The notes under the pieces are model-generated. The model saw nothing but the letters and a program-made list of their open reading frames with translations, had not been told where the DNA came from and did no database searches. Shown here piece after piece: positions 1 through 5,564 of a DNA stretch of 5,569 nt. Within the stretch, counting starts at the first letter, position 1, and each line of letters opens with the position of its first letter. A program made the position numbers and the translations under genes. The stretch is from Rhodoferax sp. (GTDB taxonomy: Bacteria > Pseudomonadota > Gammaproteobacteria > Burkholderiales > Burkholderiaceae_C): positions 1 through 5,569 of the forward strand of contig JALNWC010000210.1 of the NCBI GenBank assembly GCA_023231075.1, read 5' to 3'.

Positions 1-1175
1 CCGCGCCCCTGTTCACCGGCGCGCGCCGCTTCCACGGCCGCATTCAAGGCCAGGATGTTGGTCTGGAATGCGATGCCATCGATGACGCCAATAATGTCGC
101 CAATTTTTTTCGACGATGCATTGATGGACTCCATGGTCTGGACCACTTGCGCCACCACGGCCCCGCCTTTGACCGCGACCTCGGATGCGGAAATGGCAAG
201 CTGATTGGCACGCCGCGCATTGTCGGTATTCTGGTTGACCGTGGACGTGAGGTCTTGCATGGAGGACGCCGTCTTCTCCAACGAGCCGGCCTGCGACTCG
301 GTCCGTCTGGATAAGTCGAGATTGCCGCGGGCAATCTCACTGGAGGCGCCGAAGATGGTGTCGGTGCCCTCGCGCACCTGGCCGACGACTCGCACCAGGC
401 TTTCATTCATGTCTTGCAAGGCCTGCTGCAGCTCGCCCATTTCGTTGTTGGAGTCAACCGAGATTTGCTGCGTCAGATCGCCAGCCGCAATGTTGCGCGC
501 CACCTTCACGCCGGACTCCAGCGGCTGGGTGACGACTTTGCGAATGAACGGGTAGATCAGCATCAGCACCGGAATGCAGGTGATGACGGCGGCAAGAATC
601 GACTTCAGACGCTGATCAGCCAAGCCCGCGTTGACCTGATCGAGCGAGACTTTCATGCTGACCGCACCCAGCACGGTGTTCTCGGGCACCAGGTGACAGA
701 GCGTGCAATCCTTGCCCAGGGAATTCTTCATCGCCAGGGTGGGACGCACGGCGCGCAGATATTCACCCTTGCCGTCGGATTCGACCTGAATGACTTCCTT
801 GCCGGTCTGCAGCACCTGTTTTTCGATGGCGTCCGGATTGCCGTCATCCTTGGCGGTGCCGGGCCCAAAGAGCTTGCTGACGCTCTCGCCGCGCAGCACG
901 CGCACGTCACGAATGGAGCCGAGCTGCTTGACCTGATCGAGAAACACATCGCGCTGCGCCACGGTGCCGGTCACCATCATGCCCGTGAGTCCCGCCATGG
1001 TGGCGTTGTGCATGCTGAGGGAAAATTCGCGCGCCTGATCCAGGGCCGCCTCGCGGTAAACATAGCCTTGCCAGACGATCACCCCGGACCACACAACGAT
1101 CAGGGCGGCTCCGATGGTGGCCAAGAGCTGTACCCAGATTTTGAATTTAGCGACGCGCAAGGTGTGAGTCCTCAT
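1..1175 (-). CDS. Methyl-accepting chemotaxis protein with heme-c-type periplasmic sensor (C-terminus beyond window)
   Basis: A continuous reading frame of 391 codons runs off the left edge. Seen: a short cytoplasmic N-terminus, membrane segment 1 (about residues 14-36), a periplasmic domain (about 40-190), membrane segment 2 (about 192-212), a HAMP linker (about 211-263, with P218 and the NEMGEL stretch), then the coiled-coil signalling domain ending inside the highly conserved hairpin tip (IAFQTNILALNAAVEAA, then AGEQGR). The periplasmic domain holds CTLCH at residues 157-161, a CxxCH heme c attachment motif, and resembles Tll0287-like/DUF3365 sensors. By family, the protein would signal through CheW/CheA to the flagellar motor; the heme suggests redox or gas sensing (inference). 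Start: ATG at 1175 has no clear Shine-Dalgarno, whereas TTG at 1160 (residue 6) has AGGA 7 bases upstream and may be the true start. A TAAAAT at 1204-1199 is a weak -10 candidate. Only about 45 bp separate it from a transposase relic. Confidence 0.93.
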   Translation of the reverse strand, partial: MRTHTLRVAKFKIWVQLLATIGAALIVVWSGVIVWQGYVYREAALDQAREFSLSMHNATMAGLTGMMVTGTVAQRDVFLDQVKQLGSIRDVRVLRGESVSKLFGPGTAKDDGNPDAIEKQVLQTGKEVIQVESDGKGEYLRAVRPTLAMKNSLGKDCTLCHLVPENTVLGAVSMKVSLDQVNAGLADQRLKSILAAVITCIPVLMLIYPFIRKVVTQPLESGVKVARNIAAGDLTQQISVDSNNEMGELQQALQDMNESLVRVVGQVREGTDTIFGASSEIARGNLDLSRRTESQAGSLEKTASSMQDLTSTVNQNTDNARRANQLAISASEVAVKGGAVVAQVVQTMESINASSKKIGDIIGVIDGIAFQTNILALNAAVEAARAGEQGR

Positions 1176-1221
1176 GGGATTGAATAAAAAAGCCGCTGAT
1201 TTTACCGTTGGGTGGTCTGGC

Positions 1222-1524
1222 TCACCTAGTTCGTTGGTACCAGTGCACGAATGCAGCACCCCACTGGCGCGCCGCCTCCAGCGGCTCGAAACCCTTGGAG
1301 GGGAACTCCGGGCGGTACTTGGCGGTACGAAACAACGACTCGGCATAGGCGTTGTCATCGGCGGGCAAATAGGTCATGTCCCAAGGCCAGACTTGCCCTG
1401 CGGCCGTGGCGATGTGGGTGGCGGGCGGGCGTCTGGCTTTGGGGGCATTGGCACGGCATCGGTGGGCGGTTTGTCCATGGGCACGCAGCACCCGAGCAAA
1501 CGTGGATTCGCTGGCCAGGTACCG
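1222..1524 (-). pseudogene. IS3-family transposase (OrfB/integrase) relic with internal deletion
   Basis: The minus frame reads RYLASESTFARVLRAHGQ, then a basic stretch, then QVWPWDMTYLPA directly followed by DDNAYAESLFRTAKYRP and AFVHWYQ, ending at TGA (1224-1222). In IS3-type transposases, WDMTYLP carries the first catalytic Asp and the DDN..ESLFRT block the catalytic Glu. About a hundred residues normally lie between them, including the second Asp, but here they abut at about 1359/1360. The deletion kept the frame. The N-terminal half is missing beyond about 1524, where homology switches to an EAL fragment, and the C-terminus stops right after the HWY motif. No terminal inverted repeats or target duplications were found. 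The protein cannot be catalytically active. The family is confident from motifs; the subgroup is not assigned. Confidence 0.88.
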
Positions 1525-1526
1525 CC

Positions 1527-1736
1527 TTCAAACGCGAGGTGATTGCTGAAGGCGTAAAGACAGTGGCTCACGGCACTGCGCTGCTGCAACTGGGTTGTGA
1601 ACTGGCTCAAGGCTACGGCATTGCCTGGCCCACGCCGCCAGATCGGCTGCCAGGCTGGGCCGCCACCTGGAAGCCTGATGAGGCATGGAGTGGGCCGATG
1701 AATTCCAGTGAGGCATCACGATTTTTGGATGATTAG
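1527..1736 (+). pseudogene. C-terminal fragment of an EAL-domain (c-di-GMP phosphodiesterase-type) gene
   Basis: About 69 codons in plus frame 3 read FKREVIAEGVKT, then TALLQLGCELAQGYGIA, then LPGWAATWKPDEAW, ending at TAG (1734-1736). This is the closing part of an EAL domain: the EGVET-type motif followed by the GCELAQGYG segment. The upstream EAL catalytic motifs (EAL itself, the Asn, and the DDFG pair) are absent, because sequence 5' of about 1525 belongs to the oppositely oriented transposase relic. The last Glu of the usual EGVE motif is Lys here (codon 1557-1559), consistent with decay after loss of function. An open frame continues upstream to an ATG at 1251, but it is only antisense to the transposase. 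The last residues after DEAW are not recognisable, so the 3' end may also be degraded. Confidence 0.82.
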
Positions 1737-1851
1737 GCCGCCGCAAAGCGGGTATTCGCGGCTGTCGGCTCCCGCTGCTCAAGAGCCGGAGAACCCGATA
1801 CCAACTGTGGCCGTTTTGGGCGCCGAACTGCCGGGCACAAAGTGGTCGCCT
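1737..1851. other. Unassigned spacer downstream of two convergent reading frames
   Basis: This 115-bp stretch lies between the EAL scrap (plus) and the DUF4160/DUF2442 gene (minus). No convincing coding signal was seen. CGGCTC at 1766-1771 and GAGCCG at 1783-1788 could form a 6-bp stem with an 11-base loop, but no T-run follows on either strand, so I do not call a terminator. It may be unrecognised debris. Confidence 0.4.
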
Positions 1852-2562
1852 TCAAGCATGTGCGCTGGCATATTCTCGTGCCGTGGGGAGTTCGCGGGGC
1901 AGCTTGCGCGTCTTCAGACGCGTCACCTCCCAACCCAGGCATGCGAGCCATATTGACCGAGGGATTGCTTTGTGCGCCGTACGGTAATAGCTCACCATGC
2001 GGCGGCTGATGCCCAGTGCCTCAGCGGCACCAGAAAGTGAAAGCTTGTTGCGGTGCATCCAGCCCCCAAACATTTCATGGCTGACCTCATCCGCTTGTTC
2101 TTTAGCCCAGGCATACACATTGTCGGGTCCAAGCTCGGTATCAAACCATTCAATGCTCGATCCGTCGGTGTGCACCTTGCGAAACACCTCGGGCTTTCGA
2201 ATTTCGGCAAAGGCTGGTCCCTGCATCACATCCGAGACATCAACCTCCAGCACTTCACCGGTGCTCCAAGTGGTGATTAAACGGTAGGGCTCCAATGTGC
2301 TCACCGATTGGAGTTTCGGATAGAAAAATTCGCTCATGGGTTGGTACCTCTGCCACTCGTTCAAAAGAAACGCCTTCTGGGCCGCTATCCAATTCAGTGC
2401 GTCGCGAATTTCGCGCCCAGCCAGTTTGCCAATGACCAACAACGATTCAATTTCAACAATGGCATCGCGACCGTCGCGCAGAACAACGTGAACGTGTGGC
2501 GGTGGATGATCACCAAGATACATCAGAATGCGACAGTCAGGGAATCGCTGCATAGTCGGCAT
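1852..2562 (-). CDS. DUF4160-DUF2442-HTH fusion protein of unknown function
   Basis: 236 residues. Start ATG at 2562 was chosen because MPTMQRFPDCRI is the typical N-terminus of DUF4160 proteins; an in-frame GTG at 2601 would add 13 unlikely residues. Residues 1-75 are DUF4160-like, with the HPPPHVHV motif at 19-26. Residues about 93-156 are DUF2442-like (YRLITTWSTGEVLEVDV, later VFRKV and LGPDNVYAWA). Residues about 174-210 form a helix-turn-helix (AAEALGISRRMVSYY), suggesting DNA binding. DUF4160 and DUF2442 proteins are often small adjacent genes of unknown role, sometimes suspected to be toxin-antitoxin-like; here they share one frame. An internal ATG with a Shine-Dalgarno lies at the joint (2337). 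Base composition is lower than its neighbours: 28/60 GC at 2401-2460 against 39/60 at 4321-4380 in hppA. It is flanked by relics, which fits horizontal acquisition. Domain assignment is by eye; function is not known. Confidence 0.82.
   Translation of the reverse strand: MPTMQRFPDCRILMYLGDHPPPHVHVVLRDGRDAIVEIESLLVIGKLAGREIRDALNWIAAQKAFLLNEWQRYQPMSEFFYPKLQSVSTLEPYRLITTWSTGEVLEVDVSDVMQGPAFAEIRKPEVFRKVHTDGSSIEWFDTELGPDNVYAWAKEQADEVSHEMFGGWMHRNKLSLSGAAEALGISRRMVSYYRTAHKAIPRSIWLACLGWEVTRLKTRKLPRELPTAREYASAHA
2335..2351 (-). promoter_or_regulatory. Internal ribosome binding site and ATG at the domain joint
   Basis: AGAGG (2351-2347) lies 9 bases before an in-frame ATG (2337-2335) that begins MSEFFYPKL. 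Initiation here would give a 161-residue DUF2442-HTH protein without the DUF4160 part. The position coincides with the end of the DUF4160 homology, as expected if two genes became fused in frame. Use of the site is inferred, not shown. Confidence 0.5.
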
Positions 2563-2569
2563 AAGCGCA

Positions 2570-2596
2570 AGTATAGAGCAACTATTGCACCGCAAT
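2570..2596 (-). promoter_or_regulatory. Putative -10 box and overlapping palindrome for the DUF4160/DUF2442 gene
   Basis: TATACT at 2575-2570 is a good -10 hexamer, only 7 bases before the preferred ATG at 2562, so a transcript could be leaderless or nearly so. No good -35 is seen. A perfect inverted repeat ATTGC-acc-GCAAT (2584-2596) lies upstream in the spacer/-35 zone, where a repressor could act. The gene's own helix-turn-helix is a candidate ligand (inference). The 5-bp arms are short enough to be chance. Confidence 0.35.
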
Positions 2597-2657
2597 GCCA
2601 CTGAAAGATCATGAATATTTCGGGCACGTCCATCATTAACCCGCAGACTTGAAGAAT

Positions 2658-2682
2658 AAAAAAACCCGCCGAGGCGGGTTTT
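2658..2682 (-). terminator. Rho-independent terminator of hppA
   Basis: Read on the minus strand, arms AAAACCCGCC and GGCGGGTTTT pair perfectly around a 2-base centre and run into seven Ts (2664-2658). It lies about 20 bases after the hppA stop. On the plus strand only four Ts follow the stem, so it mainly serves hppA. Confidence 0.92.
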
Positions 2683-2702
2683 ACATGGGCTTGAAGCAGT
2701 GC

Positions 2703-4772
2703 TTAGCCGCCGTGGATTTTCATCATCACCGGCACGATCAGCAGCGCCACGATGTTGATGATCTTGATCAACGGGTTGATGGCCGGGCCGGCGGTGTCTT
2801 TGTAGGGGTCGCCCACGGTGTCACCGGTGACCGCAGCTTTGTGGGCTTCAGAGCCCTTGCCGCCAAAGTTGCCGTCTTCGATGTATTTTTTGGCATTGTC
2901 CCAAGCGCCGCCGCCGGTGCACATCGAGATGGCCACAAACAGCCCGGTCACGATGGTGCCCATCAGCAGGCCACCCAAAGCCGCCGGGCCGAGGATCAGG
3001 CCGACCAGGATCGGCACCACCACCGGCAGCAGACTCGGGATCATCATTTCCTTGATGGCCGCCGTGGTCAGCATGTCGACTGCGGTGTCGTACTCGGGCT
3101 TGGCCGTGCCTTCCATGATGCCCTTGATGTCGCGGAACTGGCGGCGCACTTCCACCACCACGGCGCCGGCGGCGCGGCCCACGGCCTCCATCGCCATGGC
3201 GCCGAACAGGTAGGGAATCAGGCCGCCGATGAAGAGGCCGATGATGACCATCGGGTTGCTCAAGTCAAAGGTGATGTGCGTGCCGTAAGCATCGAGCTTG
3301 TGGGTGTAGTCGGCAAACAGCACCAATGCGGCCAGGCCGGCCGAGCCAATGGCATAACCCTTGGTCACCGCTTTGGTGGTGTTGCCCACCGCGTCCAGCG
3401 GGTCGGTGATGTCGCGCACGCTCTTGGGCATTTCAGACATTTCGGCAATGCCACCGGCGTTGTCGGTGATCGGGCCATAGGCGTCAAGCGCCACCACAAT
3501 GCCGGCCATGCTGAGCATGGACGTGGCGGCAATGGCAATGCCGTACAGGCCGGCCAGCGCGTAAGCGGTGTAAATGGCCACACAAACAAACAGCACCGGC
3601 CAGGCGGTCGAGCGCATCGACACCCCCAAACCGGCAATGATGTTGGTGCCGTGGCCGGTGGTGGAGGCTTGCGCAATGTGCTTCACCGGCGGGTATTGCG
3701 TGCCGGTGTAGTACTCGGTGATCACCACCAGCGCGGCCGTCAGGATCAGGCCGACAGCGCAGGCGCCAAACAGGGCCATCTGGCTGCCGCTGGCGGCGAT
3801 GGCGTTGTCAGGAATCAGCCACTGCGTGACGAAGAAGAAGGCGATCAGCGACAGCACGCCGGCCACAGCCAGCCCTTTGTACAGCGCAGGCATCACGTTT
3901 TTCATGCCGGGCGAGGCCTTGACGAAGAAGCAGCCAATGATGGACGCCACGATCGACACCGCACCCAAGGCCAGCGGGTAGACCACGGCGCTCATGCCCG
4001 CGCCGGTGACCATCAGGGCGCCCAGCACCATGGTGGCAATCAGCGTCACGGCATAGGTCTCGAACAGGTCGGCGGCCATGCCGGCGCAGTCGCCCACGTT
4101 GTCGCCCACGTTGTCGGCAATCACCGCCGGGTTGCGCGGGTCGTCTTCCGGAATGCCGGCCTCGACCTTGCCCACCAGGTCAGCACCCACGTCAGCACCT
4201 TTGGTGAAGATGCCGCCGCCGAGCCGGGCGAAGATGGAGATCAGGGAGGAGCCAAAGGCAAAACCGATCAGCGGGTTGAGCAGTTGCGCCAGGTTCTCGT
4301 CAGGCGTCAGGTTGCCGTTGCCGACCAGAAACCAGAAGAAACCGGTGACCCCCAGCAGGCCCAGGCCGACCACCAGCATGCCGGTGATGGCACCGCCGCG
4401 GAAGGCAACGTCGAGTGCCGGGCCAATGCCTTTGGTGGCGGCCTGGGCGGTGCGCACATTGGCCCGTACCGACACGTTCATGCCGATGAAGCCGCAGGCA
4501 CCCGAGAGCACCGCACCGACGACAAAGCCGATCGCACTCAGGCTATCCAGAAACACCGCAATCAGCACCGCCAGCACCACGCCGACCATGGCAATGGTTT
4601 TGTACTGGCGGGCCAGGTAAGCCGCTGCGCCGGTTTGAATGGCCGCGGCAATTTCCTGCATTCGGGCGTTGCCCGCGTCCTGGGAAAGAATCCAGCTTCG
4701 GGCCCAAAAGCCGTAGCCGACGGCGATCAAGCCGCAGATAAGCGCCAAGATCAGCACTGAGTTGCTTGTCAT
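2703..4772 (-). CDS. hppA: Membrane-bound proton-translocating pyrophosphatase, K+-independent type
   Basis: 689 residues, within the usual size of bacterial H+-PPases. It hydrolyses PPi in the cytoplasm and pumps H+ across the inner membrane. Many hydrophobic segments run through the length, beginning at residues 3-22. Diagnostic motifs: DVGADLVGK at 194-202; the DNVGDNVGD block at 220-228 with D220, D224 and D228 (Mg-PPi binding); GNTTKAVTKG at 463-472; and C-terminal GDTVGDPYKDTAGPA at 650-664. Lys467 and Thr470, where K+-dependent enzymes have Ala and usually Gly, mark the K+-independent subfamily, whose characterised members pump protons. The start ATG at 4772 is fixed by AGGAG 8 bases upstream; longer in-frame starts (to 4829) lack support and would add 19 non-hydrophobic residues. 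The gene is divergent from the soluble pyrophosphatase gene ppa and ends in its own terminator. No defects are seen in the conserved motifs. Confidence 0.97.
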   Translation of the reverse strand: MTSNSVLILALICGLIAVGYGFWARSWILSQDAGNARMQEIAAAIQTGAAAYLARQYKTIAMVGVVLAVLIAVFLDSLSAIGFVVGAVLSGACGFIGMNVSVRANVRTAQAATKGIGPALDVAFRGGAITGMLVVGLGLLGVTGFFWFLVGNGNLTPDENLAQLLNPLIGFAFGSSLISIFARLGGGIFTKGADVGADLVGKVEAGIPEDDPRNPAVIADNVGDNVGDCAGMAADLFETYAVTLIATMVLGALMVTGAGMSAVVYPLALGAVSIVASIIGCFFVKASPGMKNVMPALYKGLAVAGVLSLIAFFFVTQWLIPDNAIAASGSQMALFGACAVGLILTAALVVITEYYTGTQYPPVKHIAQASTTGHGTNIIAGLGVSMRSTAWPVLFVCVAIYTAYALAGLYGIAIAATSMLSMAGIVVALDAYGPITDNAGGIAEMSEMPKSVRDITDPLDAVGNTTKAVTKGYAIGSAGLAALVLFADYTHKLDAYGTHITFDLSNPMVIIGLFIGGLIPYLFGAMAMEAVGRAAGAVVVEVRRQFRDIKGIMEGTAKPEYDTAVDMLTTAAIKEMMIPSLLPVVVPILVGLILGPAALGGLLMGTIVTGLFVAISMCTGGGAWDNAKKYIEDGNFGGKGSEAHKAAVTGDTVGDPYKDTAGPAINPLIKIINIVALLIVPVMMKIHGG

Positions 4773-4780
4773 AGATAAAT

Positions 4781-4785
4781 CTCCT
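4781..4785 (-). promoter_or_regulatory. hppA Shine-Dalgarno
   Basis: AGGAG on the minus strand, 8 bases before the ATG at 4772. It decides the hppA start in favour of MTSNSVLILAL over upstream in-frame codons. Confidence 0.85.
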
Positions 4786-4810
4786 GTCTGTTGATTCGCG
4801 AGGTGGTGGT

Positions 4811-4840
4811 GCAACGCATGGGGCATCACCGCTGCGTTGC
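4811..4840. promoter_or_regulatory. 8-bp inverted repeat in the hppA upstream region
   Basis: GCAACGCA (4811-4818) and TGCGTTGC (4833-4840) are perfect reverse complements around a 14-base centre. The repeat lies 39-68 bases before the hppA start, so it could be a hairpin in the mRNA leader or an operator. TTGACG at 4851-4846 (minus) is a possible -35 but lacks a good -10 at the right spacing, so no hppA promoter is called. Confidence 0.45.
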
Positions 4841-4902
4841 TTCCTCGTCAAATGGCACCAGGAGGTGCGACTAAAACGATTGGCCAACCGGGCAACTGTA
4901 CC

Positions 4903-4923
4903 GCTGAAATATGACATTTCAGC
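4903..4923. promoter_or_regulatory. 8-bp inverted repeat next to the ppa -35 region
   Basis: GCTGAAAT (4903-4910) and ATTTCAGC (4916-4923) are perfect reverse complements around a 5-base centre ATGAC. The right arm ends immediately before the TTGTCG proposed as the ppa -35. The layout fits a dimeric regulator site, perhaps acting on both divergent genes (inference). Confidence 0.5.
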
Positions 4924-4950
4924 TTGTCGCAAGTGGCAAGTAAGTAAAAT
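4924..4950 (+). promoter_or_regulatory. Possible sigma-70 promoter of ppa
   Basis: TTGTCG (4924-4929) and TAAAAT (4945-4950) are separated by 15 bases, slightly short of the optimum. Initiation near 4957 would give a leader of about 70 bases containing the TCCAAC repeats. Called by eye; another promoter nearby is possible. Confidence 0.35.
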
Positions 4951-4965
4951 CAGGGTTAATCCTGA
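4950..4965. promoter_or_regulatory. 16-base near-perfect palindrome at the likely ppa transcription start
   Basis: TCAGGGTTAATCCTGA is symmetric except for one central g/t pair, so 7 of 8 pairs match. It overlaps the end of the proposed -10 and the expected start site, where a repressor would block initiation. A further pair AAATCAG (4947-4953) and CTGATTT (4972-4978) could form a competing hairpin in RNA. Confidence 0.4.
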
Positions 4966-4987
4966 CTGTTTCTGATTTAACTCAAAT

Positions 4988-5011
4988 TCCAACTCCAACT
5001 CCAACTCCAAC
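4988..5011 (+). repeat. Four tandem TCCAAC hexamers in the ppa leader
   Basis: Four perfect copies of TCCAAC end two bases before the TAAGG ribosome binding region. The tract is low in secondary structure when transcribed. Because it is outside the coding frame, changes in copy number would alter leader length by 6-base steps without affecting the protein. Confidence 0.9.
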
Positions 5012-5027
5012 GTAAGGCGACAACACC

Positions 5028-5564
5028 ATGTCCTTAGATAACGTCACCCCCGGCAAAAATGTGCCTGAGCAATTCAACGTGATCATCGAAATCCCGATGA
5101 ACGCCGATCCGGTGAAGTACGAAGTCGACCACGAGACCCATGCCATTTTTGTCGACCGTTTCATGAGCACGGCCATGCATTACCCCACCAACTACGGCTA
5201 CGTGCCGCGCACCATCAGCGGTGACGGCGACCCGGTCGATGTGTTGGTGGTCACCCCCGTGCCTTTGATTCCCGGTGTCGTGGTGACCTGCCGCGCCATT
5301 GGTATTTTGAAAATGGAAGACGAAGCCGGCATGGATGGCAAGGTGCTGGCGGTGCCGATCGACAAGATTTTGTCGCTCTACACCCGCTGGCAAAAACCTG
5401 AAGACCTGAGCCCGGTGCGCCTGAAAACCATCGCCCACTTCTTTGAGCATTACAAAGACCTCGAAGCCAACAAATGGGTCAAGATTCTGGGTTGGGAAGG
5501 CCCCGAATCTGCCAAGCAGGAAATCATGGACGGCATTGCCAATTACCAGGCCTCGCTAAAGTAA
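5028..5564 (+). CDS. ppa: Inorganic pyrophosphatase, soluble family I
   Basis: 178 residues, full family length. It hydrolyses PPi to two phosphates in the cytoplasm, pulling forward DNA, RNA and protein synthesis. The family signature DGDPVDVL is at 66-73 with metal ligands D66, D68 and D71. The other active-site residues known from the E. coli enzyme are in register: E21, K30, E32, R44, Y52, Y56, D98, D103, K105, Y142 and K143. The start ATG at 5028 follows AAGG (5014-5017) with a 10-base gap, a somewhat long spacing. It is divergent from hppA, a membrane pyrophosphatase for the same substrate. The intergenic region carries inverted repeats and a hexamer tract in the leader, so expression may be regulated rather than constant. 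The gene looks intact and functional; its terminator lies outside the window. Confidence 0.98.
   Translation: MSLDNVTPGKNVPEQFNVIIEIPMNADPVKYEVDHETHAIFVDRFMSTAMHYPTNYGYVPRTISGDGDPVDVLVVTPVPLIPGVVVTCRAIGILKMEDEAGMDGKVLAVPIDKILSLYTRWQKPEDLSPVRLKTIAHFFEHYKDLEANKWVKILGWEGPESAKQEIMDGIANYQASLK

Noticed and set aside
414..1187. 257-codon plus-strand frame opposite the chemoreceptor
   Set aside because: His-rich, domain-free mirror of the chemoreceptor codons; no ribosome binding site seen.
1251..1526. Upstream part of the plus-strand frame that runs into the EAL fragment
   Set aside because: It is antisense to the transposase relic, with no EAL or other homology, so the EAL gene does not extend here.
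1766..1788. CGGCTC/GAGCCG stem as a terminator of the DUF4160/DUF2442 gene
   Set aside because: Short stem, 11-base loop and no T-run on either strand.
2563..2657. Possible small gene between the DUF4160 gene and the hppA terminator
   Set aside because: No frame with a convincing start, ribosome binding site or recognisable product; only the promoter-like elements are supported.
4089..4112. Tandem 12-base repeat GTCGCCCACGTT
   Set aside because: It encodes the conserved DNVGDNVGD substrate-binding block of HppA, so it is explained by protein function.
2649..4760. 703-codon open frame on the plus strand opposite hppA
   Set aside because: It is antisense to a clearly real gene. Its His/Gln/Gly/Asp-rich composition is what GC-biased hppA codons give in reverse, it has no recognisable domain, and it begins inside the hppA terminator.
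4543..5010. Minus-strand frame starting MELELELEFEL
   Set aside because: The Glu-Leu run is simply the TCCAAC tract read backwards, and the frame then runs out of phase through hppA.
5034..5450. 138-codon minus-strand frame inside ppa
   Set aside because: Antisense shadow of a fully conserved ppa gene.
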